From the NCBI RefSeq assembly GCF_029989365.1, contig NZ_JAPRAQ010000004.1, positions 496,001 to 560,000 on the forward strand: 64,000 nucleotides of DNA, in the 5' to 3' direction. A program made the position numbers and the translations under genes. Below the pieces are notes generated by a model. The model ran no database searches. It saw nothing but the letters and a program-made list of their open reading frames with translations, and was not told the origin of the DNA. Source of the stretch: Bradyrhizobium sp. Arg816 (GTDB lineage: Bacteria; Pseudomonadota; Alphaproteobacteria; Rhizobiales; Xanthobacteraceae). This document shows, piece after piece, positions 54,296-64,000 of this stretch; position 1 is the stretch's first letter; each line of letters opens with the position of its first letter.

Positions 54296-54958
54296 ATGTC
54301 TGTGCAGGAAGTGCTGCCGCTGGGCGGCGTTGCGACGGAGCAGTCCGGCCCGTTTCGCGCCGATCATCTGCTGGTCGCCGAGATGGTCAAGCCCGGCTCG
54401 AAAGTGCTCGACGTCGGCTGCGGCGAGGGCGACCTGCTTCAGCTTCTGGAGACCCGCGGCATCGACGGGCGCGGCATCGAGCTGTCGCGCGAGGGCGTCA
54501 ACCGCTGTGTCGCCAAGGGCCTCGCGGTGGTGCAGGGTGATGCCGACACCGATCTCGTCAATTATCCCGACGACGCCTTCGATTACGTCATCCTGTCGCA
54601 GACGCTTCAAGCGACGCGGCAGCCGCGGGTCGTGCTGGAGAATCTGTTGCGCATCGGCCGCCGCGCCATCGTGTCGTTCCCGAATTTCGGCTTCTGGAAG
54701 ATGCGGCTTCAGCTCCTGGTCGGCGGCCACATGCCGCGCACCGAGAATCTGCCCGCGACCTGGTACGACACCGCCAACATCCATTTCTGCACCATCAAGG
54801 ATTTCGTCGAGCTCTGCGACGCGATCCACGTCAAGATGGAGCGCGCCGAGGCGCTGGATCTCTACGGCCGTCCATTGCGGCTGCGATTGCCGTGGTGGGT
54901 GTGGAACATGTTCGGCGAGCAGGGCGTGTTTCTGCTGAGCCGGGGCGGAAGGAAATAG
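54296..54958 (+). CDS. metW: Methionine biosynthesis protein MetW
   Basis: This is a 220-residue methyltransferase-fold protein with the SAM-binding turn VLDVGCGEGDLLQLL, then YVILSQTLQATRQPR and SFPNFGFWKMRLQL. MetW is genetically paired with MetX in many proteobacteria and supports homoserine acylation, probably as a partner subunit. It is coupled to metX in one operon under the SAM-II switch. A hairpin without a clear T-run follows at 54971-54989. Confidence 0.93.
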   Translation: MSVQEVLPLGGVATEQSGPFRADHLLVAEMVKPGSKVLDVGCGEGDLLQLLETRGIDGRGIELSREGVNRCVAKGLAVVQGDADTDLVNYPDDAFDYVILSQTLQATRQPRVVLENLLRIGRRAIVSFPNFGFWKMRLQLLVGGHMPRTENLPATWYDTANIHFCTIKDFVELCDAIHVKMERAEALDLYGRPLRLRLPWWVWNMFGEQGVFLLSRGGRK

Positions 54959-54970
54959 TTACTCGCCCGC

Positions 54971-54989
54971 GCTCCTCAAAATGAGGAGC
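54971..54989 (+). terminator. Hairpin after metW, weak terminator candidate
   Basis: GCTCCTCA pairs perfectly with TGAGGAGC around a 3-base loop. The following sequence lacks a T-run, so termination is uncertain. Confidence 0.35.
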
Positions 54990-55004
54990 TGAGGTCTATC
55001 CTTT

Positions 55005-55082
55005 GTCATTGCGAGCGTAGTGAAGCAATCCAGAGTCTTTCCGCGGAGGGATTCTGGATTGCTTCGCTGCGCTCGCAATGAC
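55005..55082. repeat. Palindromic intergenic repeat, family C, copy 3
   Basis: GTCATTGCGAGCG faces CGCTCGCAATGAC across inner arms AAGCAATCCAGA and TCTGGATTGCTT. It lies between convergent metW and hydrolase genes. Confidence 0.9.
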
Positions 55083-55105
55083 GGAGTACTTGGCCGCGAC
55101 TGTGC

Positions 55106-55969
55106 TTAATGCGCTGCGAGCGACCGCGGATCGCGCACCGGCCAGCGCCCGGCTTCCACCAAAGTCACGAACCGCTCCACGCTCTCGTTGAACAGCGCGG
55201 GTTCTTCGAGATTGAGCACGTGGCCTGATTTCGGAAACATCGACAGGCCCGCCGCGGGCAGGTGCTTCTTCAAGAACAGGCTTGCCCCGACGCAGGGATC
55301 GTCTTCGTCGCCGCAGATGATCAGCGCGGGCGTTGCCACACCTCGAATGGCATCCGGCATCGTGTAAATCGATGGCCTGCCGCCCTGGAAGCCGCGCATC
55401 GTGTTGGCCGAACCCTTGGCATCGTGGCGCGCCAGCGCGGCGTAGAAATCGGCATGGCCGCGCGGGTCCTTCACAAGGAACGGAATCCGGCTCGCCGCCT
55501 CGCGCGTGACCTTTGCGACCTCGGCGGAGCCTGATGTCTCGAACTGCTCGGCATTGGCGCGGCACTGCTTGCGCCAGTTGTCGAGATTCTCGATCTCCGA
55601 TCCTGAGCCCACGCCGGCCAGCGTCATCGACAGCGCGCGCTGCGGCGCGTTCAATCCGATCTGGAGCGACGAATAGGCGCCCATCGACAGGCCGACGAGA
55701 TGCGCGCGCTCGATCTTGAGATGATCGAGCACCGCGAGCGCGTCGGTGTAGAAGTGCTTGTAGGTGTAGACCTCGCCGTCAGGCACGTCCGACGGCGTGT
55801 AGCCGCGCGCGGAATAGGTGATGCAGCGATGGCCGCGCGAGAAGTAGCGCATCTGCGGCTCCCAATTGGTGTAGTCGGCCGCGAACTCGTGCAGAAAAAT
55901 AATCGGCGTTCCCTGGCCCGCTTCTTCGAAATAGATGCGGACGTCATCGCTGGTCGTGGCGTGGGGCAT
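55106..55969 (-). CDS. Alpha/beta-fold hydrolase
   Basis: This is a 287-residue hydrolase. The oxyanion region IIFLHEFAADYTNWEP is followed by the nucleophile elbow LVGLSMGAYSSL (Ser in GLSMG). The acid is in ICGDEDDPCVG and the histidine in FPKSGHVLNLEEP, so the triad is complete. The N-terminal DDVRIYFEEAGQGTP is typical of small-molecule esterases and dienelactone- or meta-cleavage-product-type hydrolases. Nothing nearby fixes the substrate. The start MPHATTSD at 55969 is unambiguous. Confidence 0.9.
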   Translation of the reverse strand: MPHATTSDDVRIYFEEAGQGTPIIFLHEFAADYTNWEPQMRYFSRGHRCITYSARGYTPSDVPDGEVYTYKHFYTDALAVLDHLKIERAHLVGLSMGAYSSLQIGLNAPQRALSMTLAGVGSGSEIENLDNWRKQCRANAEQFETSGSAEVAKVTREAASRIPFLVKDPRGHADFYAALARHDAKGSANTMRGFQGGRPSIYTMPDAIRGVATPALIICGDEDDPCVGASLFLKKHLPAAGLSMFPKSGHVLNLEEPALFNESVERFVTLVEAGRWPVRDPRSLAAH

Positions 55970-56184
55970 TAACTATTTCCCTCTCTTCAAGCCGCCTTTG
56001 GAGAGTTGCAGTTAATGCTGTTGTCCGCAATGCGGCAGCCTCACGCCAGCACCTGCACAAAATCATCGCAGCTATTCGCGGGCGTGGCGTCTTTTTCTCG
56101 CCACATCCGGCGGCTTAACGGCCAGACGGATGTCGGCCATCGCACGGCCGATTGGGGAAGTGGGGGTGTCAAGAAGGATGAAGT

Positions 56185-56871
56185 ATGTTCGAGTTGTTTG
56201 CGTCTCGCCTGTCGCGTTGTGTTGTCGCGCTGGCGATTTTCTCCGCGGCGGTTGCCGCGTTCGTTTCTCCGGCCTCAGCGCGGCCGCATCATCGTCATAG
56301 CGCAGAGCGGCACGCTTACGTGCACCACGCCAGACATCATCATGACCGTCATTATCGCCACCATGCCCGTAGCTCGCGCTTCGAGCGCGGCGCGGCGCAG
56401 TTGCAGGCGAGCGGCTTCGCCGACACCCAGGCCAGCTACAATCCCAACGCCAATGTCGGCGGCATGGCCAACAACGGAATGACCAATCCTGGAATGGCCA
56501 ATAGCGGTGGCGGCTTCGGCGGCGGATCGGGCCTCGTGTCCGAGGCGCGCCGCTATGTCGGCGGCAATCCGACCGGGCGCGGCAGCCTGTGGTGCGCGCG
56601 CTTCATGAACATGGTGCTGCAGCACACCGGCCATCAGGGCACCGGCTCCGACATGGCGAGCTCGTTCGCGCGCTACGGCACGCGTGTCTCCGGTCCGCAG
56701 GTCGGCGCCATCGCTGTCATGTCGCGCGGTCGCCGGGGCGGCCATGTCGGCATCATCACCGGCGTGGACGCGCAGGGCAATCCGATCATGATCTCCGGCA
56801 ACAACGGCAATCGTGTTCGCGAGGCGCCGGTCTCGCGCGGCCGGATCTATGCGTATGTGATGCCGAACTGA
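56185..56871 (+). CDS. Exported CHAP/NlpC-P60-like (TIGR02594-type) protein with His-rich segment
   Basis: This is a 228-residue protein. A signal peptide (VVALAIFSAAVAAFVSPASA) leads into a striking His/Arg-rich stretch (residues 32-65), then a Met/Asn/Gly linker. The C-terminal papain-like domain carries Cys in GSLWCARFMNMVLQ, His in GRRGGHVGIITGV and the polar residue in SGNNGNRV. Relatives are peptidoglycan amidases or endopeptidases. It is probably a periplasmic cell-wall hydrolase. The His-rich part could bind metal or wall polymers. It is transcribed alone between repeats. Confidence 0.82.
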   Translation: MFELFASRLSRCVVALAIFSAAVAAFVSPASARPHHRHSAERHAYVHHARHHHDRHYRHHARSSRFERGAAQLQASGFADTQASYNPNANVGGMANNGMTNPGMANSGGGFGGGSGLVSEARRYVGGNPTGRGSLWCARFMNMVLQHTGHQGTGSDMASSFARYGTRVSGPQVGAIAVMSRGRRGGHVGIITGVDAQGNPIMISGNNGNRVREAPVSRGRIYAYVMPN

Positions 56872-56875
56872 GGCT

Positions 56876-56961
56876 CGTCATTGCGAGCGAAGCGAAGCAA
56901 TCCAGAATCCCACCGCGGAGACAGTCTGGATTGCTTCGTCGCTTTGCTCCTCGCAATGACG
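56876..56961. repeat. Palindromic intergenic repeat, family C, copy 4
   Basis: CGTCATTGCGAGCGAAGCG pairs with the closing TCCTCGCAATGACG and the inner TCTGGATTGCTTCG. It is nearly identical to the copy at 38826 and lies between convergent genes. Confidence 0.9.
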
Positions 56962-56984
56962 GAGGGTGTTGAGGCGGCGTGCCG

Positions 56985-57773
56985 TCACACCAGCTTCGGC
57001 GCTTCCACCGCGATCGCGTCACCGACGCCGATGTCGCCGTCGGCGATGACCTCGGCATAGATGCCGCAATCCATGTGCCCGAGATTGCGCGAGAGCGTCG
57101 GTGGTATCTCGAGATCGCGCTGCGCGGTCTCGGGATCGACGTTGACCGCCGGGCAACGGACGATGCGCTTGACCACCTTGAGCCGGACCTGACCGATCGC
57201 CAACGTCTCGCCGACGAGGTCGAGCTCGGACCAGGCCGGCCAGCCCTTCACGTAGAGATTGGCGCGGAAGCGCAGCGGATTCACTGCGGCGCCGCCGAGC
57301 ATGGTCTCGATCGCGCGGACGCTGTCGAGATTGATGATCGACACGACCTTGCGGGCGACGTCGGAAAAGCTGTGGTCGCGGCCGGACAGAACTTTTGGCG
57401 GGCCCTTCAGCTCCGGCTGAAAATTCTCCGTGAAATAATCCTCGATGGCGGCGCGCCCGGCAGTGCTCTCGAGGTCCCCGCTGGCGACGATCTGGCCGTC
57501 CTTGCGGATGGTCAGGCGGTTGGTCGCGTCCTCGAACCGGCTGTCGAGGGACGCCAGCCGCTCATTGCGCGCCAGCATCAGGAACTGGATCTTCGGCTTC
57601 CAGGCCGGCGCCTCCGGATCGAAGCCGCTCGGGCCATTCTCGATGGCGTAGCGGCGGTCGGCCGGCAGGGTCTGGCCGATCCGCAAGGGGACCCGGGGCA
57701 GGGATTCCGGCGTCAGGCCCTTGATCGGGTAACGGTAAAGGCCGGTGATTTCGGCGGTCTGGCTGGCTGTCAT
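56985..57773 (-). CDS. MOSC-domain protein
   Basis: This is a 262-residue protein with an N-terminal MOSC beta-barrel half (ITGLYRYPIKGLTPESLPRV) and a C-terminal MOSC domain. The conserved cysteine region is VVKRIVRCPAVNVDPETAQR, and FRANLYVKGWPAWSEL is a matching strand. MOSC proteins carry sulfur or molybdenum cofactor chemistry, for example N-hydroxylated-compound reductases. The electron partner is unknown and no ferredoxin domain is fused. It is divergent from clpB. Confidence 0.88.
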   Translation of the reverse strand: MTASQTAEITGLYRYPIKGLTPESLPRVPLRIGQTLPADRRYAIENGPSGFDPEAPAWKPKIQFLMLARNERLASLDSRFEDATNRLTIRKDGQIVASGDLESTAGRAAIEDYFTENFQPELKGPPKVLSGRDHSFSDVARKVVSIINLDSVRAIETMLGGAAVNPLRFRANLYVKGWPAWSELDLVGETLAIGQVRLKVVKRIVRCPAVNVDPETAQRDLEIPPTLSRNLGHMDCGIYAEVIADGDIGVGDAIAVEAPKLV

Positions 57774-58014
57774 GTCGCTACTTAAGGGATTCGACCTGCC
57801 GGCGCCAAGCAGGCGGACCCGTGCACGAAATTGTGAACGCGCCTCTTCCGATCCGAGGCCAAGCTTCCCACATCTGGGTCAGGCCGGCGCCAGCGCCGGC
57901 TGCTAACGACCGTTGCCGGTTGACGACCATCAACGCAGGCACCGGAAACCCAATGAAGATGCCGTTTGGAGTGCCTTAGAGGGCTCCAGGGGCAGGCCGA
58001 GGGAAAGAAAAGAC

Positions 58015-60654
<2,640 letters not shown>

Positions 60655-60681
60655 GCGCTGATGCGCACCGCTAAATAAATC

Positions 60682-60720
60682 CGCCCCGGAGGGGTCGTCC
60701 TCTCCGGGGCGATCTTTTTT
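60682..60720 (+). terminator. Rho-independent terminator of clpB
   Basis: CGCCCCGGAG (60682-60691) and CTCCGGGGCG (60702-60711) form a 10-bp stem with a 10-base loop, followed by six T (60715-60720). Confidence 0.93.
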
Positions 60721-60750
60721 GGCAGGGTGCGGCTCGCTCGAGCGAGCTCG

Positions 60751-62370
60751 CTACTTCTTCACGACCTTGTAGATCGCGTTCTCGATATCGGACGAGAAGT
60801 AGATGATTCCGGAGGCGCCGATGGCGACGCCGGTCGGGATGTTGCTGGGCAGGCCCCCGGGGGCGCCCATCAGCCCGATCGGAAGATTGGCAGCGACCTC
60901 GGTGACCTTGCCGCTGTCCGGCGCGATCTCGATCAGCCGCCTGGCGCCTACTTCCGCCACGATCAGCCTGCCATCGCTCCCGCGCGCGATGCCTTCGGGC
61001 ATTTTCAACTCCTTGGCGAGCACGGTCTTTTCGCCGTTTGTCTCGATCCTGGAAACGACGCCTGCGAAGGCTTCGGTGAGGTAGACCTCGCCGCGCGATC
61101 CGCCGACGAGCCCGACCGGACCTTCGAGGCCGCCAATCAGCGTGGTGCGGTCCCTGCCGTGCTCGCCGCTGACGCGGACCAGCGATTTGGTGCCGAGCTC
61201 GGCCACCAGGATGCTACCGTCCTCGAGCACGATTGCGTCATGCGGCGCCTTGAAGTCGTGCAGCATGTCGCGGGTGGCGCCGGTCTTGGCGTCGATCACC
61301 TGCACCGTGCCGGTGAACCAGCTCGACAGGACCACGTCGTTGCCTTTCGCCGTCGCGCTCATCGGATATTCGAGCGTGGCTCCGGCGGCGTGCATGCGCG
61401 CCCTCTCGGTGACCTCGCCGGTCGCACCGTCCACCGTGCGATAGGCGAACACGTCGGCGACGTGGATCGTATCCTTGCCGTTGTCCGAGGTGACGCCGAT
61501 GCCGCCGGGCAAAGCGAGCTTGCCGATGATGACCTGCCGGGCCTGGCCGGTCGCGGGATCGACCTCCTGGATGCCGTTGTCGGCCATGTTGGAGACGTAG
61601 ATGCGGTCCTTGTCATCGATCGCGAGATTGTCCAGCGACGGCTTCAGCTGCGCGACCATGGTCTTGGCGCCCGACTTGGGATCGACCCGAACGAGCTGGC
61701 CGAGCGCGGTGTCGACCACCCAGAGATTGCCCTTGGAATCGAAGTTCACCGCGGCCGGGACCTTGAATCCGTCGGCGACGACGGTCAGCTCGGCCTTGTC
61801 GACGTCGACTTTTGCGACCTGCCCCTTGAACCAGAGCGGACCGTAGAGCTTGTCGTCGGGGCCGAACTCGAAGCCGTTGAGGCCGCCCATCTTCTCCATG
61901 ATCTGGCGGGGCGGTTTGACGCCCTCGACGTCGATCTCATAGAGCGTGTCGCCGAGGAAGACGGTGGTCGCGTAAAGCCTGCCGTCCTTGCGGAAGGCGA
62001 GCGAGTTGATGCCGGGAAGGCCGCTAGCCAGCTTCTTGATCGGGCCGTCGCCCTTGCGCGAATAGAGATCGCCGGTCAGGAAGCCGGTCCAGGCCATGGT
62101 GCCATCGGGCGCGAATGCGATGTCGTCGGCCATGCCCACGGGAGACGGGATTGCAACCTTGGCGGTACCGCCTGCAATGTCGACCTCGTAGAGCGCCGCG
62201 CCCGCGACGCTGCCGGCAAACAGATGGCCGGCTTTGTCGATTCCGAGCCCGTGCACGCCGTGGAACGCCGAGCCGGGGACGAGCTTGCTGACCTCCCAGC
62301 TCTCGCCAAATACGCTCGTGGTGGCGAAAATCGCAGCAACGAAGCTTGCGCAGGCGAGCCTGTTCTTCAT
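60751..62370 (-). CDS. Exported SMP-30/NHL-type beta-propeller protein
   Basis: This is a 539-residue protein with a signal peptide (LACASFVAAIFATTSVFG) starting at the ATG at 62370, which follows GGGAGG. It consists of repeated propeller blades of about 45 residues with the pattern GP(D/E)G-I-LYV-D (for example GKAGHLFAGSVAG, FAPDGTMAWTGFL, DDKDRIYVSNMADNG, GSDGRLIVAEVG). Family members include gluconolactonases, strictosidine-synthase-like hydrolases and simple binding scaffolds. No metal-ligand set could be confirmed by eye. Periplasmic location is likely. Confidence 0.8.
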   Translation of the reverse strand: MKNRLACASFVAAIFATTSVFGESWEVSKLVPGSAFHGVHGLGIDKAGHLFAGSVAGAALYEVDIAGGTAKVAIPSPVGMADDIAFAPDGTMAWTGFLTGDLYSRKGDGPIKKLASGLPGINSLAFRKDGRLYATTVFLGDTLYEIDVEGVKPPRQIMEKMGGLNGFEFGPDDKLYGPLWFKGQVAKVDVDKAELTVVADGFKVPAAVNFDSKGNLWVVDTALGQLVRVDPKSGAKTMVAQLKPSLDNLAIDDKDRIYVSNMADNGIQEVDPATGQARQVIIGKLALPGGIGVTSDNGKDTIHVADVFAYRTVDGATGEVTERARMHAAGATLEYPMSATAKGNDVVLSSWFTGTVQVIDAKTGATRDMLHDFKAPHDAIVLEDGSILVAELGTKSLVRVSGEHGRDRTTLIGGLEGPVGLVGGSRGEVYLTEAFAGVVSRIETNGEKTVLAKELKMPEGIARGSDGRLIVAEVGARRLIEIAPDSGKVTEVAANLPIGLMGAPGGLPSNIPTGVAIGASGIIYFSSDIENAIYKVVKK

Positions 62371-62525
62371 GGCGAGACCTCCCTTTTTTGGAAAGTATTC
62401 GCCCCTGGTGCCGCTTTGGCAAACGAAACTTGACGTTGTAACGCGGTGAAACGACGTCGCTTGACGACGTCGCATCCAGATCATGTTTTCCAGAGATGTC
62501 CGGTCGATTTCGGCCGGTTAGGGGA

Positions 62526-64000
62526 TCAGCGGTTGGTGACCTGCAACGGGCCGCCGGTTGCGTCCGAAATGCGGGCGATGGCGCCGTTGCGGCCGCTCAT
62601 CATGGCGTCGAGCCGGTCGCGTTCCTTCTCGAAGCCCGCCAGCACCGTGCCTTCCAGCGAACGGCCGCGCGGCAATTTCACGCGCAGCGGATCGACGAAG
62701 CGGCCGTTGACCAGGATTTCGTAGTGGACGTGAGGGCCGGTCGACTGGCCGGTCGAACCGACGAAGCCGATCACCTGACCCTGCCGCACCTTCTTGCCGA
62801 TCTCCATGCCCTTGGCGAAGGCCGACATGTGGCCGTAGGCCGTCTCATAGCCGTTGGAATGCTTGATCCGGATATACTTTCCGTAGCCGCCTTCAGGGCC
62901 GGCCTTCTCGATCACGCCGTTGCCGGAGGCGAAGATCGGCGTGCCGTAGGCGGTAGCCCAGTCGACGCCGGTGTGCATCTTCACATAGCCCAGGATCGGG
63001 TGGCGGCGACCGCCGAAGCCCGAGCGCATGATGGCGTTGTTGACGGGCTTCCTGACCAGGAATTTCTTCGCGCTCTTGCCGGTCTCGTCATAGTAGTCGA
63101 CGACGCCGTCGTCGGGGCTCTGGTAGCGGTAGTATTTCTTGGTCTCGCCGCCGACCGTGAGGGAAGCGAACAGCACGTCGTTCTTTTCGCTCGACGTCAC
63201 GCCCTCGTCTTCGCCGGCATAGAACACGTCGAACGAGTCGCCCGGCTGCACCTTGCGCTGGAAATCGACGTCGTAGGAGTAGATCTTGATCATGTCCTCG
63301 ATGACCGGCATTGGCACTTTGTTGCGCATCGCGGTCTCGTAGATGCTCTGGTAGAGCCGCACGCCGGTGCCGTCATCGTCGTCATCGTCGTCGCTGTTGG
63401 CGCTGGCCGCGGCATCGGCGACGGTGTTCATGCTGGAGACGTCGACCGCGACGTATTTGCCGAGATCGGACAGCGCCGCGATCGCCTCGACCATGGTGTC
63501 GTTTGCAACCACGACGCGATAGGGTTGGAGGCGGGCGCCGGGGCTTGCGGGCGCCATCAGGATGCGGAGTTTTTCGCCTTCCTTCAGGCCGCCGTCGCGG
63601 CCGCGCGGGCCGAGCGTCGCGGTGATCGCCTTGATCTCCTCGGCCGTCGCGCCGAGATCGCGCAGGACCGAGCCGACGCTGTCGCCCTTCTTGACCATGT
63701 GGACGCGTTCGCCGTTGGGATTGCCGCCGGTGATCTGCTCCTTGGTCTTCGGCAGCAGCGTGACGTTTTCCGGCACCACGCGCGTCTCGAAGCCGGCATA
63801 GGGATCGGACGGCGACACTTCGCTGGCGTAGGCCATCTTCATGTCGGAGGGGCCGGTCGCCCCGGAGACGTCGGCGGTGGCCTTGGCGAGCGAGGCGTAG
63901 CGCACCCCGCCATTGCCGCGCCAGTTGGCGGCGTCGCGCACCCGCATCAGGATGTCGTCGAGCGCCACCACGGCGGAAATCTTGGCCTTCGGCAGCACCG
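62526..64000 (-). CDS. M23-family murein metallopeptidase, 5' end missing
   Basis: The frame runs off the right edge, so the N-terminus is outside. The visible 490 residues include a LysM/OapA-like module (VHMVKKGDSVGSVLRDLGA) and a second such region (VQPGDSFDVFYAGE). An Asp-rich linker (seven Asp in a row) is followed by the C-terminal LytM domain. Zinc ligands are in GYVKMHTGVDWA (His and Asp) and GPHVHYEILVNG (second His). It should cleave peptidoglycan cross-links in the periplasm. Regulated hydrolases of this kind can be partners of FtsEX, but this gene is 16 kb from ftsX, so that link is only a guess. Confidence 0.93.
   Translation of the reverse strand, partial: VLPKAKISAVVALDDILMRVRDAANWRGNGGVRYASLAKATADVSGATGPSDMKMAYASEVSPSDPYAGFETRVVPENVTLLPKTKEQITGGNPNGERVHMVKKGDSVGSVLRDLGATAEEIKAITATLGPRGRDGGLKEGEKLRILMAPASPGARLQPYRVVVANDTMVEAIAALSDLGKYVAVDVSSMNTVADAAASANSDDDDDDDGTGVRLYQSIYETAMRNKVPMPVIEDMIKIYSYDVDFQRKVQPGDSFDVFYAGEDEGVTSSEKNDVLFASLTVGGETKKYYRYQSPDDGVVDYYDETGKSAKKFLVRKPVNNAIMRSGFGGRRHPILGYVKMHTGVDWATAYGTPIFASGNGVIEKAGPEGGYGKYIRIKHSNGYETAYGHMSAFAKGMEIGKKVRQGQVIGFVGSTGQSTGPHVHYEILVNGRFVDPLRVKLPRGRSLEGTVLAGFEKERDRLDAMMSGRNGAIARISDATGGPLQVTNR

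Noticed and set aside
57850..57882. RpoH heat-shock promoter before clpB
   Set aside because: The best pair (CTTCCG and CCCACAT) departs too far from the CTTG and CCTATNT consensus to list as a feature.

Overview
The window is GC-rich, densely packed chromosomal DNA with the gene content of an alphaproteobacterium, most likely Bradyrhizobium or a close relative in the Nitrobacteraceae. The pointers are a SAM-II riboswitch before metX-metW, the chorismate mutase / hisC-like / tyrC block, a CpdR-type regulator beside ftsEX, DUF1127, DUF1488 and DUF2125 proteins, and many palindromic intergenic repeats. I see no rRNA, tRNA, CRISPR array, phage or insertion sequence. Both ends cut a gene: an acyl-CoA ligase on the left and an M23 peptidase on the right.

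Left part (1-14.5 kb). The end of an acyl-CoA ligase gene and a branched-chain-type ABC receptor are followed by an LprI-like periplasmic protein. Next is a possible surface-adhesion block: a LapG-like (BTLCP) periplasmic cysteine protease, an AT-rich control region of about 620 bp, a 2309-residue FecR/VCBS/beta-helix adhesin with a type I secretion C-terminus, and a CHASE2 adenylate/guanylate cyclase. A matching type I secretion ABC protein and adaptor (PrtD/PrtE type) lie 12 kb further on.

14.6-24 kb holds a peptide/amide uptake and hydrolysis locus. Two paralogous solute receptors are divergently transcribed, and each start is preceded by a -24/-12 (sigma-54) promoter match. The right arm continues with two permeases, an ATPase, an AtzG-like small protein, an amidase and a second ATPase. 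This looks like a nitrogen-scavenging operon.

24-44 kb is mixed metabolism: GlsB-like protein, the type I exporter, AMP nucleosidase, a TPR protein, a DUF1488 gene behind a perfect 13-bp hairpin, PncC/CinA, two amidohydrolases with a Rieske protein, an MHS-type transporter, a LysR regulator, DUF1127, GNAT, and an enoyl-CoA hydratase/SDR pair divergent from an acyl-CoA dehydrogenase/alcohol dehydrogenase pair.

43-64 kb is mostly conserved housekeeping: CpdR and a zinc-ribbon protein divergent from ftsE-ftsX, YdcF, PlsC, ChaC, DUF2125, tyrC-hisC-chorismate mutase divergent from a SAM-II riboswitch with metX-metW, an alpha/beta hydrolase, a His-rich CHAP/NlpC-like protein, a MOSC protein, clpB with a clear terminator, a beta-propeller protein and an M23 peptidase.

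Gene starts were chosen from ribosome-binding sites, signal peptides and family length; several are shorter than the longest open frame. All functional calls come from reading the sequence and from knowledge of the families. No database search was run.
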